This document shows positions 17,711 through 27,160 of a DNA stretch of 62,842 bases, in pieces; position 1 is the first letter of the stretch, and each line of letters begins with the position of its first letter. The DNA lies in NCBI GenBank assembly GCA_012728875.1, contig JAAYEF010000007.1, positions 1 to 62,842 on the forward strand, read 5' to 3'. The position numbers and the translations under genes were made by a program. The notes beneath the pieces are model-generated. The model was not told the origin of the DNA and ran no database searches. It saw only the letters and a program-made list of their open reading frames with translations. This stretch comes from Candidatus Cloacimonadota bacterium. GTDB taxonomy: Bacteria; Cloacimonadota; Cloacimonadia; Cloacimonadales; Cloacimonadaceae.

Positions 17711-18739
17711 ATGCACAATCTTGCTTTCACCGTTATCCTGGCTGCGGGGCTCTCCGAAATCCTGACCCCCGTCATCATTCTGGGCGCCATGGGCCTGATT
17801 TTCGGACTGATCCTGGCTTTTGCCTCCAAGGTTTTTGAGGTCAAGATCGACCCCCGCGTGGAGCAGATCCTTGAACTTTTACCCGGTGCAAACTGCGGTG
17901 CCTGCGGCGGCGCGGGATGCTCCGGATATGCCGATTCCATCGTGAACGGAGGCGCGGCCTGCAATCTCTGCGCTCCTGGCGGAGCCGCAATCGCCGAAGC
18001 CATTGCCCGCATCATGGGCGCCGAAGCCGGCGCACTGGAAAAGCGCATCGCCGTTTATCACTGCACTTCCGGTGGTCATGAAAACACAAAATGGAAATAT
18101 GCCTATGAGGGCATAGAATCCTGCCTTTCGGCGGTGAACATTGCCGGCGGACCCAGTATGTGTTCCTACGGATGTTTGGGCTACAACGACTGCTTCCGCG
18201 TCTGTAAATTCGACGCCATCAGCATCAACGACTGCGGCATGCGCGTGATCGACCCCGAAAAATGCACTGCCTGCGGGGCCTGCGTGAAAGCCTGCCCGCG
18301 CCAGCTCATCGAACTTGTCCCCGTCAGCAAAAACGTTTATATCCGCTGTTCCTCGAAGGACAAAGGTCCCCTGGCAAAACAGGTTTGCGGAAGTGGACTT
18401 CCCTGCATCGGCTGCGGCATCTGTGCCAAAAAATGCCCGGTGGAAGCCATCACCATTGAAAACAACCTTGCCCGCATCGACTATGAAAAGTGCATCAACT
18501 GCGGCATCTGCGCCACGGTCTGCCCCACCAAGAGCATACAGGACCTTCTGGCAGGTCTGCGCAAAAAGGCCTTGATCGAAGAGGACCTCTGCATCGGCTG
18601 CACCATCTGCGCCAAGGTTTGCCCGGTTCAAGCCATCAGCGGCGAACTGAAACAGGTTCACAAGGTTGATCCCGAAAAGTGCGTGGGTTGTGAAATCTGT
18701 GTGGCCAAATGCCCCAAGAAAGCGATTAAGATGGTCTAA
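17711..18739 (+). CDS. RnfB, multi-cluster ferredoxin-like subunit
   Basis: A 342-residue iron-sulfur subunit, the probable docking point for ferredoxin. It has an N-terminal membrane helix (about 15-40), then the RnfB Fes motif CGACGGAGCSGYAD (about 58-71) and at least six further cysteine groups. One is the atypical CSYGCLGYNDCFRVC; the others are CxxCxxCxxxCP type, ending with CVGCEICVAKCP near 324-335. That gives up to seven 4Fe-4S clusters, like the long RnfB proteins of anaerobes and longer than the 190-residue enterobacterial form. It is the last gene of the operon, followed by a terminator 44 bases on. Confidence 0.93.
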   Translation: MHNLAFTVILAAGLSEILTPVIILGAMGLIFGLILAFASKVFEVKIDPRVEQILELLPGANCGACGGAGCSGYADSIVNGGAACNLCAPGGAAIAEAIARIMGAEAGALEKRIAVYHCTSGGHENTKWKYAYEGIESCLSAVNIAGGPSMCSYGCLGYNDCFRVCKFDAISINDCGMRVIDPEKCTACGACVKACPRQLIELVPVSKNVYIRCSSKDKGPLAKQVCGSGLPCIGCGICAKKCPVEAITIENNLARIDYEKCINCGICATVCPTKSIQDLLAGLRKKALIEEDLCIGCTICAKVCPVQAISGELKQVHKVDPEKCVGCEICVAKCPKKAIKMV

Positions 18740-18783
18740 AAACCCGCCTTAACCCTAGCTGATTTATAGTAGATATGATATTC

Positions 18784-18817
18784 AGGGGTGCCGATCAGTC
18801 CGGCATCCCTGTTTTTT
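18784..18817 (+). terminator. Rho-independent terminator of the rnf operon
   Basis: AGGGGTGCCG and CGGCATCCCT pair (one G-T wobble) around a short loop, followed by GTTTTTTG. It lies 44 bases after the rnfB stop codon. Confidence 0.88.
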
Positions 18818-18864
18818 GTGAGCAAACCCGGTCACCTGAAAGCAAAATTCAGCCTGCCGCATAG

Positions 18865-18981
18865 GCTCTCCCTTGAGCCCATCCCGGTTCCAGCCTGTCT
18901 GATCCTGGCAAGCCTCCCCAATTTTTCGCAGGTGCTTGACGGGAGGCACAAAGATGGCGGATTTTTTGGGCTCAAGGAAGC
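18865..18981. repeat. Inverted-repeat intergenic element, copy B
   Basis: The left end is CTCTCCCTTGAGCCC and the right end GGGCTCAAGGAAGCC; CCTTGAGCCC and GGGCTCAAGG are perfect inverted copies. The inside contains GCCTCCCC and GGGAGGC. The copy sits between the convergent ends of the rnf operon and mfd. Confidence 0.65.
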
Positions 18982-19001
18982 CCCCATGGTGACGGGGAAA
19001 G

Positions 19002-22000
19002 TCAGGAATTGATGTAGGTTTCGATGAGCTTGAGGGCTTCGGAAAACTGATCCTTGTATTCCAAATCCTTGTCCAAACTAATCATCAGCTTTAGTCCTTT
19101 GGCAGCGTCAAAGCTGATATGTTGGTCGATTTTACCGCCAAAGCCCAGGATTTTTTCCCGCGGGGGCAGCTTGTCGGCCTTGAAATCCATGGTGAGCGTG
19201 TTGTGGCGCACGTGGCAGTTTTGCAGACCAGCCTGCTTTGCCAGGATATTGAGTTTGAAATACATCAGCAGCCACGCCGCTTTTTCGGGGAGGGGCCCGA
19301 AGCGGTCGGTCAGTTCGGCTTCAAAATCCTCGATTTCCTCCACAGCCTCAAAACCGCTGAGCCTGCGATAGATGGCAAGGCGCTGTTCGTCGTCGGTGAT
19401 ATATTCTGGAGGAAAATAGAGGTCTATTTCCGTGGTGAGCTTGCGTTTGGGCTGGGGATTGTTGATGGCATCGATGATGCCGGTTCCGCTTTGGGCGGCG
19501 CCGATGGCTTCCTCCAGCAGCTTGTTATAGTAGTTGAAGCCGATGTTTTGGATGATGCCGCTTTGCTTGGTGCCCAGGATGGTGCCCGCCCCGCGCAGTT
19601 CTAGGTCGCGCAGTGCAACTTGAAATCCCGCGCCAAGATAGTCGTATTGGGTGAGCGCTTCCAAGCGTTTGCGAGCCACATCGGTGGTGCCGCGGGGGAT
19701 GAGCAGATAGGCGTAGGCTCGGCGGTTCGAGCGTCCCACGCGTCCGCGCATCTGATAAAGCTGGGCAAGGCCGAAGGTGTCGGCACGATCCACCAGGATG
19801 GTGTTGGCATTGGGGATGTCGATGCCGTTTTCCACAATGGTGGTGGAAATCAGCACCTGCGCTTCGCGCTCGATGAAGGCGCGCATCACGTTTTCCAACA
19901 ACTGTTGAGGCATTTGGGCATGGCCCACGACGAAATTTACCTCGGGCATGAGGTCGCGCAATTCAGCGGCAACGGTCTCAATGGTTTGCACGCGGTTGTG
20001 GATGAAGAAAACCTGACCCCCACGGTCGATCTCACGGCGGATGGCATCGCGGATCACCTCGCTGTCGCGATTTGTGATGATGGTGCGGATGGGCAGCCTT
20101 TCCTTGGGCGAGGTTTGCATCAGGGAGATTTCCTTCAGGCGCGCCAGGGCCATGTTCATGGTTCGCGGGATGGGTGTGGCGCTCATATAGAGCGTGTCCA
20201 CATTGGATTGCAGCTTGCGCAGCCTTTCCTTGTGGCGCACGCCGAAGCGCTGTTCCTCGTCGATGATGAGCAAGCCCAATTTTGGAAAATGGATGTCTTT
20301 TGAAAGGATGCGATGTGTGCCGATGGCAATATCCACCTTGCCGGAAGCGATGCCTTCGAGGTCTTCCTTCAACAGCGAATTGCTGCGAAAGCGGCTGAGC
20401 ATGGCAATGCGGACCGGATATTGAGCCAGACGCTGGCTGAAAACGCGCCAATGCTGTTCCGCCAAAAGTGTGGTGGGAACAAGCACGGCGACCTGGCGAC
20501 CCCCGCAAACGGCTTTGAAAGCGGCACGGATTGCCACCTCGGTCTTGCCAAAACCCACATCCCCGCAGAGCAGCCTCTCCATGGGACTCGGGCTTTCCAT
20601 ATCCGCCTTAATCTCAGCGGTGGAGCGGGTTTGGTCGGCAGTGTCGTCGAAAATGAAGGATTCTTCCAAATCTTTTTGCCAAGGGCAATCCTGCGCATGA
20701 GCAATGCCAACCCGGGAACTTCTTTCTGCATAGAGCTTTACGATGTCGGCAGCGATGAGCTCGATCTGCTGGGCGGCCTTGCGTTTGGTGTTTTGCCACT
20801 TGGGCGAACCGATGCGGTTCAGGGTGGGCGCGGTTCCTTCCTCGGCAACGTATTTGCTGACCAGTTTAAGCTGCCAGGTGGGCACGAAAACCTTGTCCCC
20901 CCTGTCGTAACGCAGCACCAGACATTCGGTTTCCTGCCCGTCCAAGCGAATGATTTCCATGCCTTCAAAAATGCCGATGCCGTGGTCCACATGCACAACG
21001 TAGTCACCAGGTTTGAGGCTTTCGTAGTCCACAATCTCTTCGCCGGGGGCAAAGCGCGGTGCATAGCGCTTGCGGCGGTAGCGGTTGTAGATCTCATGAT
21101 CAGTCCAGAGCGCCAGATCGCAATCGGTTACGTTGAATCCTTCGTGCAAAACACCGAGATGGGAACGGGCCTGTACGTTGAAATCGTCCAGGAGTTCCTG
21201 CATGCGGCGGGCTTGGCCGGGATTGTCGAAGAGCAGGATGGGGTCGCTGCCCTTTTCCTGCATGTTCTGAAGTGCGGAAGCCAAAAGGGAAAGATCGCCG
21301 CTGAAGGAAGGCTGTGCCTCGCAGGGAGCCCTGTGTCCCTGGGCTGAAAAAGGCAGCATGAATTCGCTTTGGGAAAGCAGGAGTGTGTTTCCGGGACGCC
21401 GCAGTTCGCTGAGCTTGGCGTCGTCTATCATCATCCTTTCAGGAGGGCTGAGCTTGGCCTTGGTGGTGTTCTTAAGTTCCCGTCTGTATTGCTGATACAC
21501 CTGATCCGACAACTGTTCAAATTCTTCGTGGACATAGCTGTAGTTGGAAAAAAGTAGCAGCCGCTGATCGGGGGAAAAGTAGTCTGCAAAGCTGCAGAGT
21601 TCATCCAAAAGCAGGCTGTATTGGTTTTCGATGCCTTCGTAAAAGCCTGTGTTGCGGATTGTTGCCATCAGCGGACTGGTGGCGCGGATATCGTCCAAAG
21701 AAAATTCGCGCGAGGGGATCAGCCGGTAGGAAGAAACCTCACCGGGTTCGGAACGCTGGGAGCTTGGGGAAAAATGGCGCATGGAGACGATCTCATCACC
21801 AAAAAACTCCAGGCGAACCGGTTTGAGCGCGGGTGGGCTGAAAATATCCATGATGCCGCCACGGCGTGCCACCTGAAAAACCTTGTTCACCTGATATTGA
21901 ACTTCAAAGCCCATGTTCACAAGGTCTTGCGCCAGTTCTTCGGGCGCATATTCCATGCCGGGGGTCAGGGTCTTAATGTGGCTGGCAATGTTTTTCAAAG

Positions 22001-22397
22001 GTGGAAGCAGACGCGACAGCGCTCGGATGGAAAGGCTGTAAACGCCGGGATTGCCTTCCAAAACCTTGTTGATGCAGAGCATGCGCGTGGCGCGGATGGA
22101 ATAGTGCGGCGAGCGTTCTTCATAGGGCAGGATCTCGTAGTCTGGCAAATAGTGGGCGTTTTGGCTGCCGATGAAGGCGCAGAGGTCGTCCCAGATGTCT
22201 TCCGCGATGATATCATCCTGCGAAACGATCAGGATATTCTTGTTGGTTTGGGACCAAAGATGAGCCGCAACCAGGGCGCGGGCACTTTGGTTAAGATGAT
22301 GTATCTGATGGCTTTGCGCGTCCGAAACCAGAGCGGTCAGGCTTCGAAAAAAGGGAGAGGCCTGCAGATATGGCAGAATCCGTTCGTAAAGGTTCAT
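19002..22397 (-). CDS. Transcription-repair coupling factor Mfd
   Basis: A 1131-residue ATP-dependent translocase that removes stalled RNA polymerase and recruits the UvrAB excision machinery. In order it has the UvrB-like N-terminal region, the RNA-polymerase-interacting CarD-like domain (GDYVVHVDHGIGIFEG in the middle of the protein), RecG-type helicase motifs with Walker A GDVGFGKTE and the DEEQRFG box, and the C-terminal TRCF domain with YFPPEYI. Length matches the family. The ATG at 22397 overlaps the pcrA stop by four bases (ATGA) and starts the conserved region; the upstream extension is just the pcrA reading region in another frame. It is the last gene of the long minus-strand run. 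Confidence 0.95.
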   Translation of the reverse strand: MNLYERILPYLQASPFFRSLTALVSDAQSHQIHHLNQSARALVAAHLWSQTNKNILIVSQDDIIAEDIWDDLCAFIGSQNAHYLPDYEILPYEERSPHYSIRATRMLCINKVLEGNPGVYSLSIRALSRLLPPLKNIASHIKTLTPGMEYAPEELAQDLVNMGFEVQYQVNKVFQVARRGGIMDIFSPPALKPVRLEFFGDEIVSMRHFSPSSQRSEPGEVSSYRLIPSREFSLDDIRATSPLMATIRNTGFYEGIENQYSLLLDELCSFADYFSPDQRLLLFSNYSYVHEEFEQLSDQVYQQYRRELKNTTKAKLSPPERMMIDDAKLSELRRPGNTLLLSQSEFMLPFSAQGHRAPCEAQPSFSGDLSLLASALQNMQEKGSDPILLFDNPGQARRMQELLDDFNVQARSHLGVLHEGFNVTDCDLALWTDHEIYNRYRRKRYAPRFAPGEEIVDYESLKPGDYVVHVDHGIGIFEGMEIIRLDGQETECLVLRYDRGDKVFVPTWQLKLVSKYVAEEGTAPTLNRIGSPKWQNTKRKAAQQIELIAADIVKLYAERSSRVGIAHAQDCPWQKDLEESFIFDDTADQTRSTAEIKADMESPSPMERLLCGDVGFGKTEVAIRAAFKAVCGGRQVAVLVPTTLLAEQHWRVFSQRLAQYPVRIAMLSRFRSNSLLKEDLEGIASGKVDIAIGTHRILSKDIHFPKLGLLIIDEEQRFGVRHKERLRKLQSNVDTLYMSATPIPRTMNMALARLKEISLMQTSPKERLPIRTIITNRDSEVIRDAIRREIDRGGQVFFIHNRVQTIETVAAELRDLMPEVNFVVGHAQMPQQLLENVMRAFIEREAQVLISTTIVENGIDIPNANTILVDRADTFGLAQLYQMRGRVGRSNRRAYAYLLIPRGTTDVARKRLEALTQYDYLGAGFQVALRDLELRGAGTILGTKQSGIIQNIGFNYYNKLLEEAIGAAQSGTGIIDAINNPQPKRKLTTEIDLYFPPEYITDDEQRLAIYRRLSGFEAVEEIEDFEAELTDRFGPLPEKAAWLLMYFKLNILAKQAGLQNCHVRHNTLTMDFKADKLPPREKILGFGGKIDQHISFDAAKGLKLMISLDKDLEYKDQFSEALKLIETYINS

Positions 22398-24583
22398 ATT
22401 GGCTCGGTGTTGATGAAGGTTCCGATGATTTTGGTGAGTTTGCCGGTTTTGAAGGAAACTGTGAGCCGGGCATCCATTCCGGCGCCGTCCACGCTGAGAA
22501 CCACCCCCTCGCCATATTCGGAATGCCACACTTTTTGGCCGATGCGGAACTGCTTGTCCTTCTCGGTGATACGGCTCCGAACCTTGGTGCGCTTATGCTG
22601 CCCGGGCACAAAGTCTGCCTGGTCGCTTTGGCCTGCGAAGAGTTTGGCGTCAAGCTGCTGCAAAAAGAGGCTGGGTTTTGTAAAATAAAAAGAATCATAG
22701 ATGCGCCGGGAGCGGGCGTAACTCAGTAGCAGCTTGGTTTTGGCGCGGGTCACACCAACGTAGAAAAGGCGGCGCTCTTCTTCAATTTCAGTTCTGGTGC
22801 CCATGCTCATGCGGTGGGGCAAGAGTTCGTCTTCCAAGCCGGTGATGAAAACGCAGTCAAATTCGAGCCCCTTGGCGTTGTGGAGGGTCATGAGGCGCAC
22901 GCTGTCTTCCTTGCGGTCTGCCATGTCCATATCCGTTTGCAGAGCCACAAAGGGCAGATAATCCGCCAGCAGAGCGGGTTTGCCGTGTTCCTCCGCCCAA
23001 TGTTCGGCAAATTCGCTGACCGAACTTACATATTCCACAAGGTTTTCCACGCGGGAAATGTCCTTGGGATCCTGGCTGCGTTTGTAAAAAGAGATCAGGT
23101 CAAGCTCATCAAGGATTTCCTTCACCAAATCCAGTACCGGAGTGTGTTGTGCCGCACGTCTCCAGCCTTCGATACTTTGAGCAAATTCCGCCAGCTTTTT
23201 GCGGATGCCGGGGCCGATCTCGGTTATGTCATGGCTGATCTGCAAAGCTTGATAGAGCGGACTGCGGATCTTTGCGGCGTGTCCCAGCAGGCGTGTGACC
23301 GTGGTTTGACCGATGCCGCGGGGAGGTTCGTTGATGATGCGCAAAAGGCTTTCCGAATCCGCAGGGTTTGCCAAAACGGTGAGATATGCAAGGAGGTCGC
23401 GGATTTCCTTGCGTTGGTAAAAATGGAGGCTGCCCACGATGGAATGCGGGATGCGGTTTTGGGTGAAGGCATATTCGAAAACGCGGGATTGGGCGTTTGT
23501 GCGATACAAAATTGCCATCTGGCTGTAAGGCAGGCCTTCACGGTTCAGTTTCATCACCATTTGGGCTGTTTCGTCGGCTTCTTCAGTCTCGTTTTGGAAG
23601 CTGAACAGGACTGGCTTTTCGCCTTCGCCCAGTTCGCTCCAAAGGTCTTTGCGGTGGCGGTGGCGATTGTGCCGAATGATGGCATTTGCCAAATCCAGGA
23701 TGCGTGAGGTGCTGCGATAGTTTTGCTCCAAGCGGATGAGGCGCACCTGGTCGTAATCCTTTTCAAATTCAAGGATGTTTCGCACCGTGGCGCCGCGGAA
23801 ACTATAGATGGCCTGGTCATCGTCCCCAACCACGCAGACGCGCTGGTGACCTTGTGCGATTTGATAGACTATTTCGAACTGCGCCTGGTTTGTGTCCTGA
23901 TATTCATCAATCATCACGTAGCGGAAGATGTCGCTGTATTTTGCGCGAACCGTGGAATTGCTTTCCAAAAGCTTGGCAGTGTAGAGCAGAATGTCGTCAA
24001 AATCCAAGGCTTGGTTCAAAAGCATCCTCTGCTGGTAGAGCGCATAGACGCGCTGGACGGTGCTTTCAAAGTCTTCAGGTTTTTTGGTATCATTGGGGGA
24101 ATCTGCATCCAAATCCTGAGGCAGAAGCAAGCGGTTTTTGAAGCGGCTGATGCTGGATTGGACGCTTTGGAGAGGGTATTTTTTGGGGTCGATGCCCTGC
24201 TCTTTATAGATTTTTTTCAGCAGGGATTTTTTGTCGTCTTCATCGTAGATGCTGAAATTTGAACCAAAAGGCAGGGATGCCGACTCATAGCGCAGGATGC
24301 GTGAACAAATGCTGTGAAAAGTGCCCACCCAAAGGGACGAGACTGGAAAACCCAGCATGGCTCCCAGCCTTTCCTGAAGTTCGCGCGCGGCTTTGTTTGT
24401 GAAAGTGACCACCAAAATGTTCCAGGGAGGCACGTTTTTTTCGCGCAAAAGCCAGGCACAGCGGCTGATGATGCTGCGGGTTTTTCCGCTGCCCGCCCCG
24501 GCAAGCACCAAAAGCGGACCTTCGGTGTCGGTCACAACTTCTTTTTGCTGGGGGTTCAAGTCCTCCAATATCTTGGAATTCAT
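22394..24583 (-). CDS. PcrA/UvrD-type superfamily 1 DNA helicase
   Basis: A 729-residue 3'-5' helicase used in excision repair and in clearing obstacles from DNA. Walker A is AGAGSGKTRS near residues 28-37, motif II is DEYQDTN, motif III has GDDDQAIYSFRGA, and motifs V-VI include TLHNAKGLEFD and FYVGVTRAK. The C-terminal end (WHSEYGEGVVLSV) is the Tudor-like domain of PcrA, which binds RNA polymerase. The ATG at 24583 has GGAGG 12 bases upstream; a TTG at 24586 has slightly better spacing and could be used instead. The last four bases overlap mfd, which couples two enzymes that act on stalled transcription. Confidence 0.93.
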   Translation of the reverse strand: MNSKILEDLNPQQKEVVTDTEGPLLVLAGAGSGKTRSIISRCAWLLREKNVPPWNILVVTFTNKAARELQERLGAMLGFPVSSLWVGTFHSICSRILRYESASLPFGSNFSIYDEDDKKSLLKKIYKEQGIDPKKYPLQSVQSSISRFKNRLLLPQDLDADSPNDTKKPEDFESTVQRVYALYQQRMLLNQALDFDDILLYTAKLLESNSTVRAKYSDIFRYVMIDEYQDTNQAQFEIVYQIAQGHQRVCVVGDDDQAIYSFRGATVRNILEFEKDYDQVRLIRLEQNYRSTSRILDLANAIIRHNRHRHRKDLWSELGEGEKPVLFSFQNETEEADETAQMVMKLNREGLPYSQMAILYRTNAQSRVFEYAFTQNRIPHSIVGSLHFYQRKEIRDLLAYLTVLANPADSESLLRIINEPPRGIGQTTVTRLLGHAAKIRSPLYQALQISHDITEIGPGIRKKLAEFAQSIEGWRRAAQHTPVLDLVKEILDELDLISFYKRSQDPKDISRVENLVEYVSSVSEFAEHWAEEHGKPALLADYLPFVALQTDMDMADRKEDSVRLMTLHNAKGLEFDCVFITGLEDELLPHRMSMGTRTEIEEERRLFYVGVTRAKTKLLLSYARSRRIYDSFYFTKPSLFLQQLDAKLFAGQSDQADFVPGQHKRTKVRSRITEKDKQFRIGQKVWHSEYGEGVVLSVDGAGMDARLTVSFKTGKLTKIIGTFINTEPI

Positions 24584-24637
24584 CAACTTACACAGCCTCC
24601 GGGCTTCACACGGCAGAAGGGTTCAGCATGCGCAGCT

Positions 24638-25075
24638 TTAAGCCGGAACCCTGACGAATCTGGGTTCGCTGCGGCGCCCTTCCAGCTTGCCTTGAGCGAT
24701 GCCATCCTCGCTAAAAACGTCTCTGAATGCGGAAACTTTATACCAATAATCCCCAGCCTTCACATTGTGCCAGGGTTTGCCGCCATGACTGCTTATATTT
24801 GTGAAAACCGTATCCACAACGGCATACTCAGAATTGTAAGCCATGCCCACATAAATGTAATAACCATCGGTGTTTAAGCTTGGGTTTGCGTTCCAGCGCA
24901 GTTCCACGTATTTATTTGCGGCGCCAGTTCCCGAAGCAAAGCATTGCAAGCCGCTAACTTGATCTGGCACAATGATATTCGGGTTTCCAACCGGGTCGAG
25001 GGGATTGTTCCGTTTCACCATGCATGAGGCCAGCAGGATGAGGCTTAAGAGCAGAATCAAATTTCTATATTTCAT
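24638..25075 (-). CDS. Small fibronectin-III-like lipoprotein
   Basis: A 145-residue exported protein. A short hydrophobic signal ends with LLASC, a good lipobox with the lipid-attachment Cys near residue 18. NNPLDP and a single fibronectin-III-like domain (VELRWNANPS through YWYKVSAFR) follow. This is typical of small surface lipoproteins in the FCB group. It lies 10 bases after the upstream membrane-protein gene and 54 bases before pcrA, inside the same minus-strand run. The precise function is unknown. Confidence 0.7.
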   Translation of the reverse strand: MKYRNLILLLSLILLASCMVKRNNPLDPVGNPNIIVPDQVSGLQCFASGTGAANKYVELRWNANPSLNTDGYYIYVGMAYNSEYAVVDTVFTNISSHGGKPWHNVKAGDYWYKVSAFRDVFSEDGIAQGKLEGRRSEPRFVRVPA

Positions 25076-25085
25076 CGTAATAATC

Positions 25086-25718
25086 CTAAAAACGCAGTTG
25101 GATCCCATCCGGGCCCATGCTAATGGTTTTTTTGCCGTGACGTTCCATAATTTCCTGCCAAACCTGAGCGTTGTAACTGTCTGTGGTGAGAATCACATCG
25201 TAGATATTGTAGCCCCAAACCACCGCGCCCAAAGCCATGAACATCCAGGAATAGTATCTGGGCGTCTGGGCTGCAGCAAAATAGTGCTGGATGTCATCAA
25301 TCTGGGTGGCTTCCATGTATTTGCCATAGTAGTAGTTACTGCGATCATAGAAGTAAAGCGAAACCCCCATGGACAGCAGTTCCGCGCCCAAGAATATGGT
25401 GCCTTTGGTCCAGGCTTTGCTGCTGATTTGTCCATAGCCGGGAATGATGGCAGACTTTAAAATGGAAGTTCCAATCTGGCTGGATTCCATTTCGTAGATC
25501 TGCAGAAGCTCTTGGCGATCAATCAGATCCATGCGATAAGTGTTTCTGTCGCGCCAGTCTTCCCAGCCATATTTGGTGCTGTCGGCAAAAACATTGATGT
25601 CAAACTGCTCTTGAGCCGCCAGGCTGGGAGCAAGCGCCATCAGGATGAAAATCAGGGCAAGATAGGATGGAATGGCTCTTTGAGCCTGTTTCAAGAGGAG
25701 AAAGATCGTTTTGCGCAT
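25086..25718 (-). CDS. Membrane protein with PGYGQ motif (DUF5683-like)
   Basis: A 210-residue protein with an N-terminal hydrophobic segment ending PSLAAQ (likely signal peptide) and a later part with AIIPGYGQISSKAWTKG (about 116-132) followed by two hydrophobic stretches (about 130-150 and 175-190). Proteins with this PGYGQ segment are common in the FCB group and usually annotated DUF5683 or hypothetical. It starts 2 bases after the TPR lipoprotein gene, so the two are co-translated; a shared envelope role is likely but undefined. Confidence 0.6.
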   Translation of the reverse strand: MRKTIFLLLKQAQRAIPSYLALIFILMALAPSLAAQEQFDINVFADSTKYGWEDWRDRNTYRMDLIDRQELLQIYEMESSQIGTSILKSAIIPGYGQISSKAWTKGTIFLGAELLSMGVSLYFYDRSNYYYGKYMEATQIDDIQHYFAAAQTPRYYSWMFMALGAVVWGYNIYDVILTTDSYNAQVWQEIMERHGKKTISMGPDGIQLRF

Positions 25719-25720
25719 GC

Positions 25721-27160
25721 TTACTCCATCAGTTTTTCGGAAAGTTTATTCAAGGGGGTGATGCTGCGGTCACGCAGGTTCACCTGCCAAACGTAATAGT
25801 ATGAAATGGTTGGGGTTACCAGATCGTAGCGCGCTTCATATTTGAACTGTCCGGATGAGCTCATCACCTTCCAGCCGGAATCGCGAATTTCGTTTGCGCT
25901 GTATGCTCTCAACAGCTCTTGTTTTTGCCTGTTGATGCGGGAATTCAGGACGCCGCCGCGATATTCGTTGATGATGCGTTGAGCGAAGGCGGCGGGGTTG
26001 GATTCGGCTGCAATCAGGTTTTGCATCTGGGAAATCTTTGTGGCAAGGCCGGCTTTGTCGTCCAGGGAACTGGCTTGGCGATACAGGTTCAGCGCCTCGG
26101 AAAACTTTCCCGCCAGTTCAGCTTTTTCGGCTTGAGTTTGGATCTCACTGGAACGGGCAACGTTATCCCGGATTGTGTTCATGCGTGCAATTGCTTGGTT
26201 TGCAAGGGCATAGTCCGGAATGATGTCGTAGGTTCTTTGATAGTGGAGCAGAGCGTTGTCGAAATCGCGCTGGGAAACCAGTTCGTTGCCGCGCTGGATG
26301 AAAAGCGAGGCGACTTGCTCCAAACGGCGGTCCACTTCCTGCTTTTTGGCAGGGTCATATTGCACGGCGATGCGGAAAATTCGATCCGCTTCGAGGTAGT
26401 TTTCGCTTTTCAAAAAGCTTTCCGCCTGGCCAATATAGGCTTCTGCAATCAGGCGGTTGTTCGCAGTGCCATCCACCACGGGATATTTTCCCAGCTCAAA
26501 CAGGATGCGCAGCGCATCGCTGTAGTAGCCGGAAGCGTAGAGCCTTTTGGCGTGATCCACCCTGGCTGGCACGATACGCTGAACCAGCTTGCGCGCCGCA
26601 ACTTCATGCGGGTTGTTCGGATAGCCGTCAAAAAGGGTCATATAGTCCTGCCAGGCTCCTTCGTGGTCGATGAAGGTGTCAAGCTGGAAACCGATTCTGC
26701 GGTAAAGCATTTCCGCCTTCATCTCAGACCTGGGGATCTCGCGGATGATGGTGTTCACAAAATCCAGCGACAGCCTGGGTTTATCCTGTTGCAAGGCAAC
26801 GTCTGCCATGTTTTTATAGATTCTTGCCAAGGCTTGGTCCGATTCCAGGGAATTGGAAAGCTTCAAAAACTTGATGGCAAGGTCGAACTGCTCTCGCTGC
26901 AAGGCCATCAGGCCCAATTCGTAGTAACACTGTCCGCGCAAAATCTCACTGCGGGTGATCAGGGCGCCGTTGCTTCCGGTGCGGATATAGTCATCCAATT
27001 CCTGAATTGCAGCGGCATAGCGCCGATTGTTATAGTGGTCCTCAGCGCTGTTGTAGCGGTTTATTTCGCAGGCACTTATCACAAGCACCAGCAAAAGAAG
27101 CACCGCCATTTGCAAACGCAACCTGGCGCGGGACATATGCGGAATTTTGAATCCGTTCAT
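25721..27160 (-). CDS. TPR-repeat lipoprotein
   Basis: A 479-residue exported protein. The signal sequence has hydrophobic LLLLVLVIS followed by AC (lipobox VISAC near residue 30). Tandem helical repeats of TPR type fill the body, for example YYELGLMALQREQFDLAIKF near 75-94 and repeats to about 390. The C-terminal part (FKYEARYDLVTPTISYYYVW) looks beta-rich and distinct. The first ATG overlaps the preceding transferase gene by four bases; a second ATG eight codons on is also possible. Such proteins act as scaffolds in envelope assembly. The specific partner is unknown; the membrane protein immediately downstream is the best candidate. Confidence 0.72.
   Translation of the reverse strand: MNGFKIPHMSRARLRLQMAVLLLLVLVISACEINRYNSAEDHYNNRRYAAAIQELDDYIRTGSNGALITRSEILRGQCYYELGLMALQREQFDLAIKFLKLSNSLESDQALARIYKNMADVALQQDKPRLSLDFVNTIIREIPRSEMKAEMLYRRIGFQLDTFIDHEGAWQDYMTLFDGYPNNPHEVAARKLVQRIVPARVDHAKRLYASGYYSDALRILFELGKYPVVDGTANNRLIAEAYIGQAESFLKSENYLEADRIFRIAVQYDPAKKQEVDRRLEQVASLFIQRGNELVSQRDFDNALLHYQRTYDIIPDYALANQAIARMNTIRDNVARSSEIQTQAEKAELAGKFSEALNLYRQASSLDDKAGLATKISQMQNLIAAESNPAAFAQRIINEYRGGVLNSRINRQKQELLRAYSANEIRDSGWKVMSSSGQFKYEARYDLVTPTISYYYVWQVNLRDRSITPLNKLSEKLME

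Noticed and set aside
18962-18985. GGGCT...AGCCC hairpin as terminator for mfd
   Set aside because: On the minus strand the stem is followed by A residues, not T; it is better explained as the arm of the inverted-repeat element.
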